A DNA stretch of 40,174 nucleotides from an uncultured Bacteroidales bacterium (GTDB lineage Bacteria > Bacteroidota > Bacteroidia > Bacteroidales > Bacteroidaceae): NCBI GenBank assembly GCA_902768605.1, contig CACXLY010000010.1:1-40174 (forward strand). The letters are read 5' to 3'. The notes below the pieces were generated by a model. That model was not told where the DNA came from. It did not search any database and saw nothing but the letters and a program-made list of their open reading frames with translations. The position numbers and the translations under genes were made by a program. Positions 16,525 to 24,680 of the stretch are shown in pieces (the stretch's first letter is position 1; each line of letters begins with the position of its first letter).

Positions 16525-18469
16525 TGTCGGATGTCTCTTTAGCTTGTTGTTCCTTGTCCGTAGTCTGCTGGCCGCCCTCCGTCGTCGGTTGTCCGCCCTC
16601 CGTTGTCTTTTGTCCGTCGTCCGCTGCCTGTTGTCTATACAGATGCCTGTTTTCGAAACTTGTGGCGCGTGCCTTGCTTGCCTCGGACAGCTTGCCGTTG
16701 ATGTACTGCTCCATCATGAGGGCTCCGATGGGGACGCCGTATGTGGCTCCCCACGTGCCGTTTTCCACATAGACGCAGATGGCAATCTTCGGGTTCTCGC
16801 GAGGCGCGAAGCCCATGAAGACGCTGTGATCCTGACCGTGAGGGTTCTGCGCAGTTCCCGTCTTGCCACATACTTCATAAAAGGATGTGTTGGCCACCCG
16901 GCAGGTTCCTCCCAGCACGGCATTGCGCATGCCTTGCACCACCGTCTCGTAGTGCCTGCGCTCAACCTTCGTGTAGTGTCTTCTCGTGTAGAGCGTGTCG
17001 AGCGGCATGCCTTGCACCTCCTTGACGACGTGCGGGATGATGTACCAGCCTCGGTTGGCAATCGTGGCTCCAAGGTTGGCTATCTGCAAAGGCGTGAGGT
17101 TGACCTCGCCCTGCCCGATGCTGATGCTGATGACGGTGAGGCCGCTCCAATCCTCCTTGTAGGCCTTGTCGTAGTAAGGCGCGTTGGGTATCATGCCTCG
17201 CTTTTCGCCCGGCAGGTCGATGCCGAGCTTGTAGCCGAAGCCCATGCTCACCATGTAGTCCTTCCACGTAGTCATCGCCTCTTGCACCGTCTTGTATTTC
17301 GTCCTGTTGGCAAACATGTGATAGAGTCCCCAACAAAAGTAGCCGTTGCACGACGTGGCGATGGCGGGGACGAGCGGCAGGGGCGAACCGTGGCCGTGGC
17401 ATCCCACACGGAGGCCTCTGAAGTGGAAGCCCCGGTTGCAAGGGTAGGCGGTTTGCGGCGTGATGATACCCTCCTGCAGGAATGTCAGCGCCTGACTCGT
17501 CTTGAATGTAGAGCCGGGCGGGTACTGCCCCATGATGGCGCGGTTGAGGAGAGGCTTGTGAGGGTCCTGGGCCAGCAGTTTCTGGCTCTTTCCCCTCTGG
17601 CGGCCGACCATGATGCGAGGGTCGTAGGTGGGGCTCGACACCATGCAGAGCACCTCTCCCGTGCTCGGCTCGATGGCTACGATACTGCCCAGCTTGCCCG
17701 TCATGAGGCGTTCGCCAAGCGCTTGCAGCTCGAGGTCGATGCTCATCGTAAGGTTGCGGCCCGGCACGGGAGCCTCATCGAACTTGCCGTTCTGGTAGCG
17801 GCCCTTGATGCGCCCTCGTGCATCGCGAAGCAATACCTCCATTCCTTTCTCGCCTCGCAACACGGTCTCGTAGGAACGCTCTACGCCCAACTTGCCGATG
17901 TAGTCACCACTCCGATAGTAATGGTCCGCCTCGATGTCCTCCGGCCCTACTTCGCCGATGTCGCCGAGAAGGTGAGCGGCATTCGGGTAATTGTATTGGC
18001 GGATGCTGCGCTTCTGGATGTAAAAGCCCGGAAAGCGGAAGAGCTTCTCCTGGAAACGGCTGAACTCCTCCGTCGAGAGCTGACTCATGAAGAGCTGCTG
18101 CGTGTAGGGACTGTAGCCGGGATTGCGCTTCGTGTCCTTTATCTCAGCCATTCGGCGCTCGTACCAGTCGCGGGTGATGTCGAGGCTTTCGCAGAGGTCG
18201 AGCGTATCGACGCCTATCTGTTCCGTCATGATTACCATGACGTCGTAGGCGGGTTGGTTATAGACGAGCAGTTTGCCGTTGCGGTCGGTGATGGCGCCTC
18301 GTGCAGGGTATTGTATGCGCTTGAGGAAGGCGTTGGAGTCGGCACTTATCTTGAAGTCCTCGCTCAGCAGTTGCAATGTAAAAAGCCTCAGCAGATAGAC
18401 GACGATGATAACCACTGCCGCCCCGCCGATCACGTATTTACGCTTTGCAAGTTCGAAGTCGGATTTCAT
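16505..18469 (-). CDS. mrdA: Penicillin-binding protein 2 (transpeptidase, elongasome)
   Basis: The 654-aa class B PBP crosslinks peptidoglycan in the elongasome. One N-terminal membrane helix (VIGGAAVVIIVVYLLRLF) is followed by a dimerisation domain (YPARGAITDRNGKLL). The transpeptidase domain has the catalytic triad motifs SXXK (PPGSTFKTS), SXN (TSCNGYFC) and KTG (CGKTGTAQNPHG). The last 40 residues are a low-complexity tail rich in Thr, Gly, Gln and Glu, with repeated TTEGGQ; this tail is unusual for the family and lies partly in the overlap with rodA. The start overlaps the mreD stop by 4 bp. Confidence 0.96.
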   Translation of the reverse strand: MKSDFELAKRKYVIGGAAVVIIVVYLLRLFTLQLLSEDFKISADSNAFLKRIQYPARGAITDRNGKLLVYNQPAYDVMVIMTEQIGVDTLDLCESLDITRDWYERRMAEIKDTKRNPGYSPYTQQLFMSQLSTEEFSRFQEKLFRFPGFYIQKRSIRQYNYPNAAHLLGDIGEVGPEDIEADHYYRSGDYIGKLGVERSYETVLRGEKGMEVLLRDARGRIKGRYQNGKFDEAPVPGRNLTMSIDLELQALGERLMTGKLGSIVAIEPSTGEVLCMVSSPTYDPRIMVGRQRGKSQKLLAQDPHKPLLNRAIMGQYPPGSTFKTSQALTFLQEGIITPQTAYPCNRGFHFRGLRVGCHGHGSPLPLVPAIATSCNGYFCWGLYHMFANRTKYKTVQEAMTTWKDYMVSMGFGYKLGIDLPGEKRGMIPNAPYYDKAYKEDWSGLTVISISIGQGEVNLTPLQIANLGATIANRGWYIIPHVVKEVQGMPLDTLYTRRHYTKVERRHYETVVQGMRNAVLGGTCRVANTSFYEVCGKTGTAQNPHGQDHSVFMGFAPRENPKIAICVYVENGTWGATYGVPIGALMMEQYINGKLSEASKARATSFENRHLYRQQAADDGQKTTEGGQPTTEGGQQTTDKEQQAKETSDNGQKKE

Positions 18470-18978
18470 AAGTTCCCATTCTTGTTACGCACGTTCTCCA
18501 CCAAAGCAATCAGCAGCAAAGAGGCAGCATAACTGACGCTCAGGCTGATGGCAATGTCCTCGATGTGGAAGTAAGAGAAACCCTCAAGGGCAAAGTATAT
18601 GACGTGATGAAGAAGCAGGAGCAGGGCCATGAACTGCAGGTAGTTCCATCGACCCATGGCGGAGAAGGACGGATGCAGCTCTTCCTCCGAGTCGCGAGGC
18701 GCCATGAACTCCAGCAAAGGCGGTTGGATGAAGGCGATAAACGTCATGGCGGCCGAACTGATACCTGCCGTGCCTGCGAAGATGTCGGCAATGAAGCCCA
18801 CACCAAAGCCCCAAAGCAATGCCTCCGAACGCGACGTACCCAACGGCAGAGTGATAATGATGAGCGGGCACAACAAGGGGGCACCGTAGCCCCAAGGATG
18901 TACCTGGTCGAGTACGAGCACCTGGATTGCAAGCAGCAACAGGGCCCATGCCATTCGCTTTAACGTTGAGACAATCAT
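18466..18978 (-). CDS. mreD: Rod shape-determining protein MreD
   Basis: The 170-aa protein has about five or six hydrophobic segments and no other domain. MreD is a poorly conserved inner-membrane scaffold of the elongasome. Assignment rests on size, hydrophobicity (ALLWGFGVGFIADIF fits the family) and position between mreC and mrdA. It overlaps both neighbours by 4 bp, so translation is probably coupled. Confidence 0.9.
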   Translation of the reverse strand: MIVSTLKRMAWALLLLAIQVLVLDQVHPWGYGAPLLCPLIIITLPLGTSRSEALLWGFGVGFIADIFAGTAGISSAAMTFIAFIQPPLLEFMAPRDSEEELHPSFSAMGRWNYLQFMALLLLLHHVIYFALEGFSYFHIEDIAISLSVSYAASLLLIALVENVRNKNGNL

Positions 18979-19808
18979 TGCGTCAGGAGGGAATCGAGTT
19001 CTTCTTTGCGTTGGTCGGCGATGACGTTGACGTGCCGGATGTTTGCCAAATCCGTGCTAAGGAGTATTTCAAGCTCATAGGCCAAGCCGTCGCTGCTGTT
19101 GTTGATTTCTGCCACTTTGCCAAGGAAGATGCCTGCCGGGAATACGGCAGAGAAACCGCTTGTCTCGACGACGTCGCCCTTTTGAATCTGAGCATGGCGC
19201 GGCACGTCGTCCATATAGGCCCTCAATGGCTTGCCGCCCTTCCACTTCAGATAACCAAAGTATTCTGTTCCCCGCAGCCGACAGCTGATGCTACTCTTGC
19301 TGTGGAGTATCGACATGACAAGGGCGTGGTGTGGCGTGACGGCGCTGACGATGCCGACTACGCCTGTCCCGCTCACTACTCCCATCTCGGGAGCGACGCC
19401 TTCATCGCTTCCGGCATTGATGACAAGCATATTGTCGCGCTTCCTCACGCTGTTATCGACGATTTGTGCAGGAATGAGCGTCATGCTTTCCAGCAAATCC
19501 TCATGTCCTTTCAGCGTCTGCGAAGTGTCTGCCCCTGTGAGGGCAAGCTCGTGACGAAGCACATCGAGCTTCTGCTGCAAGATAATGTTGCGGCGCACGA
19601 GTGCTGCATTCTCGGCCGGCATTCTCAGGTATGACAAGACCCCTGCTTCCCATTCGTGAACCATCGCAACAGCAGTGTTGGCTTGAGTGAACCAGACACT
19701 ACCCTGATAGTGATTGTATTGGAAAAGCAGGAATCCACTGAGCGCTTCCAGTAGGATGAAGAGGGCCCAGTGGACGTATGCTGTTATGCGCTCGATGAAA
19801 TCGTGCAC
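18975..19808 (-). CDS. mreC: Rod shape-determining protein MreC
   Basis: The 277-aa bitopic protein links cytoplasmic MreB to periplasmic PBP2. An N-terminal membrane helix (ALFILLEALSGFLLF) is followed by a coiled coil around residues 64-95 (ENAALVRRNIILQQKLDVL). A two-lobed beta domain then carries the MreC signature (INAGSDEGVAPEMGVVS, GTGVVGIVS). It starts 3 bp after mreB ends and overlaps mreD. Confidence 0.95.
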   Translation of the reverse strand: MHDFIERITAYVHWALFILLEALSGFLLFQYNHYQGSVWFTQANTAVAMVHEWEAGVLSYLRMPAENAALVRRNIILQQKLDVLRHELALTGADTSQTLKGHEDLLESMTLIPAQIVDNSVRKRDNMLVINAGSDEGVAPEMGVVSGTGVVGIVSAVTPHHALVMSILHSKSSISCRLRGTEYFGYLKWKGGKPLRAYMDDVPRHAQIQKGDVVETSGFSAVFPAGIFLGKVAEINNSSDGLAYELEILLSTDLANIRHVNVIADQRKEELDSLLTQ

Positions 19809-19811
19809 AAT

Positions 19812-20831
19812 TTACATTAGGAAGGCGAAGTTGTTGATGTTCTTTAGTGCCACGCCTGTTCCCTTTGCCACACTGTGCAACGGATCATCGGCGACTTTGA
19901 ACTCGATGTTAATCTTGTCGGTAAGGCGCTTGGCAAGTCCTCTGAGCAATGCCCCGCCGCCAGTGAGCCAGATGCCATTCTTCACAATATCGGCGTAGAG
20001 CTCGGGCGGCGTCTCTTCGAGAGCGCTGAGGACGGCGGTCTCAATCTTGGCAATGGTCTTTTCGAGGCAATGTGCAATCTCCTGATAGCAGACGGGAACC
20101 TCCATGGGAAGTGCCGTGATGCGATTGGGGCCGTGAACGATGTAGTCTTCAGGTGCGTCCTCTCCGAGGTCAGTCATTGCGGCGCCGACGTGTATCTTGA
20201 TGCGCTCGGCCATACGTTCGCTGACCTTGACGTTGTGCTGACGGCTCATGTACTCCTGTATGTCTGCCGTCAGTTCGTCGCCCGCCACGCGAAGGCTCTT
20301 GTCGGCCACGATGCCGCCGAGCGAGATGACTGCAATCTCGGTGCTGCCGCCGCCTATGTCGACAATCATGTTGCCTTCAGGGGCGAGCACGTCGAGCCCG
20401 ATGCCGATGGCTGCTGCCATAGGCTCGAAGATGAGATACACTTCGCGGCCGCCAGCATGTTCTGCGCTGTCGCGAACGGCACGAAGTTCCACCTCCGTAC
20501 TTCCGCTGGGCACGCCGATGACCATCTTCAGCGAGGGCGAGAAGATGCGGTTGCCGGAGTGCACCATCTTGATGAGTCCGCGCATCATTTGCTCGCAGGC
20601 GTTGAAGTCGGCAATCACGCCGTCGCGAAGCGGGCGAATGGTGCGGATTTCGGGATTTGTCTTTTCATACATCATCTTGGCCTTGTCGCCGACGGCAATC
20701 ATGCGTTCCGTGCGACGGTCGAGGGCCACGACGCTCGGCTCGTCGACCACAATCTTGTCATCGCAGATAATGATGGTGTTGGCCGTGCCAAGGTCCATTG
20801 CTATTTCTTTGTTAAGGGAAAACCAGTTCAT
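19812..20831 (-). CDS. mreB: Rod shape-determining protein MreB (bacterial actin)
   Basis: The 339-aa ATP-binding protein forms membrane-bound filaments that orient side-wall synthesis. Actin-fold motifs are in order: phosphate-1 AMDLGTANT near residue 11, VDEPSVVALD, phosphate-2 VDIGGGSTEIAV near 165 and the adenosine motif TGGGALLRGLA near 294. Length is normal for MreB. It leads the mre-mrd block and lies 115 bp downstream of the IMP cyclohydrolase gene on the same strand. Confidence 0.97.
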   Translation of the reverse strand: MNWFSLNKEIAMDLGTANTIIICDDKIVVDEPSVVALDRRTERMIAVGDKAKMMYEKTNPEIRTIRPLRDGVIADFNACEQMMRGLIKMVHSGNRIFSPSLKMVIGVPSGSTEVELRAVRDSAEHAGGREVYLIFEPMAAAIGIGLDVLAPEGNMIVDIGGGSTEIAVISLGGIVADKSLRVAGDELTADIQEYMSRQHNVKVSERMAERIKIHVGAAMTDLGEDAPEDYIVHGPNRITALPMEVPVCYQEIAHCLEKTIAKIETAVLSALEETPPELYADIVKNGIWLTGGGALLRGLAKRLTDKINIEFKVADDPLHSVAKGTGVALKNINNFAFLM

Positions 20832-20837
20832 CGAGTA

Positions 20838-20912
20838 ATTTACGATTTGACGATTTGATAATTTACGATTCTTCTTCGTTATGACGTTATGACGAGATGA
20901 CGTTATAACGAT
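20838..20912. repeat. short direct repeats in the purH-mreB spacer
   Basis: Repeats of ttacgatttgacgatttg and gttatgacgttatgacg occupy the spacer before mreB. They are 8-10 bp units of A/T-rich type. No clear TAnnTTTG box is seen here, so mreB may be read from the promoter upstream of the cyclohydrolase. Confidence 0.55.
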
Positions 20913-20946
20913 TTAGCCTTTCACTTTTTCCACCTTTTTACCTTTT

Positions 20947-21540
20947 TCAGCTTTTCGTGAACCAGCTGTGGATGGCTGTGTCGTAGTGGCTGCTGACGCC
21001 GAAGGCTTGGGTGGCGAACCATTTGCGGTCGGCGAGTTCGCTCTTTGCGCCTTGCTTCTTCAGAAGGTCGAGCAGGGGGCTGTACTCAGCTTTCGAGGGG
21101 ACGATGATGACGTCGCGGAAGTTCTTGGCTGCTGCTCTGATGAGGCTGATGCCGCCGATGTCAATCTTCTCGATGATGTCGGCTTCGCTTGCCCCAGCTG
21201 CCACGGTGTCCTCGAAGGGATAAAGGTCCACGATGACGAGGTCGATGGCGGGGATGTCGTATTGCTTCATCTGTTCCTGGTCGCCCTCATTCTCGCGGCG
21301 TCCGAGGATGCCGCCGAACACCTTCGGATGCAACGTCTTGACCCTGCCGCCCAAGATGCTGGGGTAAGTCGTCACGTCTTCTACCTTGCGGCAAGGGATG
21401 CCGAGACTTTCGATGAATGACTGCGTGCCGCCCGTTGAGAGCAGCTCGACGCCTTCTGCATGAAGAGTGCGCAGTATCTCTTCCAGACCGTCTTTATGAA
21501 AGACGGACACCAATGCGCGCTTTATTTGTCTTGTTTCCAT
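20947..21540 (-). CDS. stand-alone IMP cyclohydrolase domain (N-terminal half of PurH)
   Basis: The 197-aa protein matches the IMP cyclohydrolase (MGS-like) domain that is normally the first 200 residues of bifunctional PurH and closes the ring in the last step of IMP synthesis. Motifs include KRALVSVFHKDGL, STGGTQSFIE, GGRVKTLHPKVFGGIL and DLVIVDLYPFEDT. The AICAR transformylase half (about 300 residues) is absent, and the reading frame stops cleanly at FTKS. I chose the ATG at 21540 over an upstream in-frame TTG because it lies just after a strong -7 box. It precedes mreB in the same direction. Either the transformylase is a separate gene elsewhere or this is a specialised paralogue. Confidence 0.88.
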   Translation of the reverse strand: METRQIKRALVSVFHKDGLEEILRTLHAEGVELLSTGGTQSFIESLGIPCRKVEDVTTYPSILGGRVKTLHPKVFGGILGRRENEGDQEQMKQYDIPAIDLVIVDLYPFEDTVAAGASEADIIEKIDIGGISLIRAAAKNFRDVIIVPSKAEYSPLLDLLKKQGAKSELADRKWFATQAFGVSSHYDTAIHSWFTKS

Positions 21541-21561
21541 ACTCCTGAAATTTTGTGCGTG

Positions 21562-21569
21562 CAAAGGTA
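21562..21569 (-). promoter_or_regulatory. -7 box of the cyclohydrolase-mre-mrd operon
   Basis: On the minus strand TACCTTTG matches TAnnTTTG exactly, 21 bases upstream of the ATG at 21540. It is the only strong candidate before the six collinear genes. Confidence 0.7.
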
Positions 21570-21647
21570 CAACTTTTCTATGAAATGCGCCTAATGTTTC
21601 GTGTACTTTTTTTTAATTATTTTCGGCTTTGTTTCAGAGGTTGGATT

Positions 21648-22955
21648 TCAAAGCTTCCAAGGTTTGCGGTATTCGGGCATGATGAAGCGGTCTGCCTCGC
21701 GATTGTGGAAGGTGTGTCGCGCATCGTCGTAGGTGAGCACTTGGTGCGTTCGGGCTGCGATGTTGCCGATGTGGGCGTACTTGGCGCAGAAGCTGCCGTT
21801 GGTGATGGGGCAAGCGGTCTGCATGTCGCGCCGCTTCACGCATTCGATGAAGTTGTTGGTGTGGTCCAGGTGGTCGTTGTTTGACGGCTTCACGAGCTTT
21901 GCCTCAAGCTTGTCGCCCTGCGGAATGACTTCCCAGCTCTCGCGATTAGCGATGAGCGTCCCGTTCGTGCCTTTGAACTCGAGCCCATAGTTGCGTCCGT
22001 ACGGTCCCGACTCGATGGCGACGTTGGACCACTGGATGAGGTAGTCGGGGAATTGGTATGTGACGCTGAGCGTGTCGAATGTCTCGGCGAAGTTGTTCGG
22101 GTAGGCGTGGTTGCCGCCTGCGGCGATGACGCGCTGTGGCATGCCTTCGACGTTCATTCCCCACAGGGCCATGTCGAGGAGGTGTACGCCCCAATCGGTC
22201 AACAGCCCACCACCGTAGTCCCAGAACATGCGCCAGGAGCCGTGGAAGCGTGATGAGTTGAATGTCCGCTCAGGCGCAGGGCCGAGCCACGTGTTGAAGT
22301 CGATGCCGTCGGGGACTGCGCTATCCTTGGCGGGGTTGAGCAGGGCGGCGTAGGCGAAGTTTGCCCATACGTTGACGCGCCCGATGTGTCCCAGTTCGCC
22401 GCTGTCGATGTAGGCTTTCATGCTGTGCCATAACTCGGCACTCCGTTGTTGCTGACCCACCTGCACGACGCGCCCGTAGCGTTGGGCTGCGGCCACCATC
22501 GCGTCGCACTCGCCGATGCTGTTGGCGAGGGGTTTTTCCACATAGACGTCTTTTCCCGCCGAGCATGCATCGACGGTTATCTTACAATGCCAGTGGTCTG
22601 GCGTGCCGATGACGACGATGTCCACGTCGTCGCGCTCCAGGATGCGTCGATAGTCGCCGTACGTGTCAGGCCGTTTGCCCCAGTTCTTCTCCGCTTCGGC
22701 GGCGCGTTTTGAGAGGATGCCGCTGTCGATGTCGCAGAGGGCGACGCAGCTCGTGCCGGGATGCCGCATGATGTCGGAGAGGTCGTGCCAGCCCATCGAG
22801 CGGCAGCCTACCAGCGCCACGTTGAGTCGGTCGCTCGGCGCGACGCTTTTCGGTGAGGGCGCTCCTGCATAGAGCGTCCGGGGGATGATGATAGAGGCAG
22901 CCAGCGCCGTCGCGGACTGGCGGAGGAAAGAACGCCTTGTTAGTTCATAGTTCAT
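21648..22955 (-). CDS. Gfo/Idh/MocA-family oxidoreductase, Tat-exported
   Basis: The 435-aa protein begins with a twin-arginine signal (LTRRSFLRQSATALAAS), so it is exported folded, probably with its NAD(P) bound. The Rossmann fold follows (VALVGCRSMG, VALCDID), with VVIGTPDHWHCK and the family's EKP motif (VYVEKPLANS). The C-terminal substrate domain has LLTDWGVHLLDMALWG. In Bacteroides, Tat-exported Gfo/Idh/MocA enzymes oxidise glycosides at C3 in a keto-intermediate pathway, and the upstream DUF1080 gene fits the hydrolase step. The first codons lie inside an agttcata repeat. Confidence 0.92.
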   Translation of the reverse strand: MNYELTRRSFLRQSATALAASIIIPRTLYAGAPSPKSVAPSDRLNVALVGCRSMGWHDLSDIMRHPGTSCVALCDIDSGILSKRAAEAEKNWGKRPDTYGDYRRILERDDVDIVVIGTPDHWHCKITVDACSAGKDVYVEKPLANSIGECDAMVAAAQRYGRVVQVGQQQRSAELWHSMKAYIDSGELGHIGRVNVWANFAYAALLNPAKDSAVPDGIDFNTWLGPAPERTFNSSRFHGSWRMFWDYGGGLLTDWGVHLLDMALWGMNVEGMPQRVIAAGGNHAYPNNFAETFDTLSVTYQFPDYLIQWSNVAIESGPYGRNYGLEFKGTNGTLIANRESWEVIPQGDKLEAKLVKPSNNDHLDHTNNFIECVKRRDMQTACPITNGSFCAKYAHIGNIAARTHQVLTYDDARHTFHNREADRFIMPEYRKPWKL

Positions 22956-23106
22956 AGTTCATAGTTCATAGTTAAACGGCAGGTTAGTTCATAGTCCACT
23001 TTTTGTTAGTTCAGAATTCATAGTTCATAGTTCATAGTTAAGCAACTGTCGAATTCATAGTTGACTTGCGTCGAGCTAACGCTTCATAGTTTATAGTCCA
23101 TAGTTG
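22930..23106. repeat. agttcata repeats
   Basis: About a dozen copies of the 8-bp unit agttcata (with variants) fill the 213-bp spacer between the DUF1080 and oxidoreductase genes. The leftmost copies encode the first residues (MNYEL) of the oxidoreductase. Confidence 0.75.
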
Positions 23107-23168
23107 AAGGTGAGGGGAGAATGGTTCCTCCGCTTCTCATTTTTCACTTTTCGCTTTTCACTTTTCAC

Positions 23169-23945
23169 TTACATCGGCCTGATCCAGATGTTGCGGAAGC
23201 TGATGGGCTCGCTCGGGTCGCCATGCGATTGCAGTCGGATAGGGCCGTCGCCGTGTTTCACCGTGCGGGGGAAGCCGATGTATTCCGTCGTGCCCTGTAT
23301 CTCCGTGTGATTCTGCAGCACGACTCCGTTCTGGATGACGGTCACGAATGGCTTGTAGAGGTACGTTCCGTCTTCTTTAAAGACGGGAGCCGTGTAGATG
23401 ATGTCATAGACGTTCCACTCGCCGGGCGCTCTCATGACGTTTACCAGCGGCGGCGTCTGCTTGTAGAGGCTGCCCGTCATGCCGTTCACGTAGGTCTCGT
23501 TCTTGTAGCAGTCGAGGATTTGCACCTCGTACATGTCCTGCAGGAATACGCCGCTGTTGCCGCGCGCCTGGCTTTCCCCCGTGATGCCCTTCGGCACGCA
23601 CCACTCCAGGTGAAGCTGGAAGCTGCCGAACTTCTGCCGTGTCAGGATGTCGCCCTTCGATTTGTCGACGGTCATCACACCGTTTTTGACGGTCCATTCC
23701 GCGTTTTTCCCGTCGGCGTTCATCCATGCAGAGAGGTCCTTCCCGTCGAATAGCACGATGGCATCGCTCGGGGCGGAGTTTGTCTTGATATCGCCCGGCG
23801 TGACCACCCGGGGCTGAGGCGTCCAGTACTCCGACATTCCGGGGCGCATGGCTTCCGGCTTCGGATAGTCTTTCTTCTCTTGAGCCTGTGCCGAACTGCA
23901 AGTTACGGCGATGGCAATTGCTGCCAACATAACTGATTTCTTCAT
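23169..23945 (-). CDS. DUF1080 protein (3-keto-disaccharide hydrolase family)
   Basis: The 258-aa protein has a signal peptide (MKKSVMLAAIAIAVTCSSAQA) and one concanavalin-like DUF1080 domain. Family marks are FDGKDLSAW near residue 67, GSFQLHLEWCVP, ARGNSGVFLQ and, at the end, SFRNIWIRPM. Members of this family cleave glycosides already oxidised at C3, which fits the neighbouring Gfo/Idh/MocA oxidoreductase read from the same strand. A -7 box lies 36 bases upstream. The substrate cannot be told from the sequence. Confidence 0.9.
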   Translation of the reverse strand: MKKSVMLAAIAIAVTCSSAQAQEKKDYPKPEAMRPGMSEYWTPQPRVVTPGDIKTNSAPSDAIVLFDGKDLSAWMNADGKNAEWTVKNGVMTVDKSKGDILTRQKFGSFQLHLEWCVPKGITGESQARGNSGVFLQDMYEVQILDCYKNETYVNGMTGSLYKQTPPLVNVMRAPGEWNVYDIIYTAPVFKEDGTYLYKPFVTVIQNGVVLQNHTEIQGTTEYIGFPRTVKHGDGPIRLQSHGDPSEPISFRNIWIRPM

Positions 23946-23980
23946 AGTGCGTGATTGTTAGGTTAACGTTGTTTCGCTTG

Positions 23981-23988
23981 CAAAGATA
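23981..23988 (-). promoter_or_regulatory. -7 box of the DUF1080-oxidoreductase unit
   Basis: On the minus strand TATCTTTG matches TAnnTTTG, 36 bases before the ATG at 23945. Dispersed element B begins about 55 bases further upstream. Confidence 0.7.
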
Positions 23989-24039
23989 CGAATAAAAATT
24001 AAAAAATAAAAATGAAAAAAGAAAAATTGTGATGTTTGA

Positions 24040-24500
24040 CAAAATGTCACGAAAAGAGACAGTTTGCTTACACTTGCGTTTTGGGCAGACGCGCGAGAAT
24101 CGACGAAAATCCCCTCGGCTAAGGTTTGGGCCGTTTTTTCGAAAAAATGCGCTTAAAACGCGAATATTTTGCAACCCGTTGAGCCACAAGTGATAACTTT
24201 CAATCCTCAATTTTCAATCTTCAATCTTAAAGTATTGTTTTGACAACTCCATATTGCAAAACTGGCACTTTCTTCCCGTTTTTGCACACTTTTTGACGTT
24301 GGAGGGCACTATGATTTTGCAGAGGGAGGTAAAAATCCCACGTGTGGGAAAGGCTCTTCCCACGTGTTGCGAGCGTCCTCGCAACGTGAGGCGACGCGTC
24401 TCGCGACGTGAAGCGAGTCCCGTTCCGACGTTTTGCGAGCCCTTTTCCTCCGTTTTGAAGCGTGTGCAAAAATAGCAGAAAGTAAGCGATTTGTTGCTTC
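24040..24500 (-). repeat. dispersed intergenic element, copy B, containing a 22-bp array
   Basis: This is the inverted counterpart of 14275-14735. It fills the spacer between the divergent DUF1080 and LRR genes. The homologous part runs from gacaaaatgtcacg near 24040 to tgtgcaaaaa near 24471. It holds no supported gene. Confidence 0.9.
24285..24438 (-). repeat. 22-bp array B: seven units in register with array A
   Basis: On the minus strand units start at 24438, 24416, 24394, 24372, 24350, 24328 and 24306. The outer units match array A (tcgcaa-AACG-tcggaa and AACG-tcaaaa-agtgtg), and exactly five units lie between them in both copies. The inner units differ from copy A, for example tcgcct-CACG-ttgcga and ttccca-CACG-tgggat. 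One inner unit (24307-24328) has lost the core. Confidence 0.88.
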
Positions 24501-24614
24501 TTGTTGCATTCTGCTACATTACATTTTGCTCCGTTTGCCCAATCGAACCACCAACTTCGTCCGCTTTAATAAATTTTAACACCACGAACGGAAGGTAAGT
24601 ATATAAATATGTTG

Positions 24615-24622
24615 TATCTTTG
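24615..24622 (+). promoter_or_regulatory. -7 box of the LRR protein gene
   Basis: TATCTTTG matches TAnnTTTG. It lies 59 bases before the ATG at 24681 and rules out the in-frame ATG at 24609 as the start. Confidence 0.7.
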
Positions 24623-24680
24623 TCCACAAAGAAAAAGCAAAATGCCCAAAAGTGGAAAAGAAAACGGGCAAAAAACGAAA

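Noticed and set aside
16460..18532. 690-codon plus-strand frame opposite mrdA
   Set aside because: The minus strand encodes PBP2 with all catalytic motifs; the opposite frame has no domain and reflects GC-rich codon use.
20947..21540. Cyclohydrolase as a frameshifted full-length purH
   Set aside because: The downstream spacer to mreB is only 115 bp of short repeats and cannot hold the missing transformylase domain.
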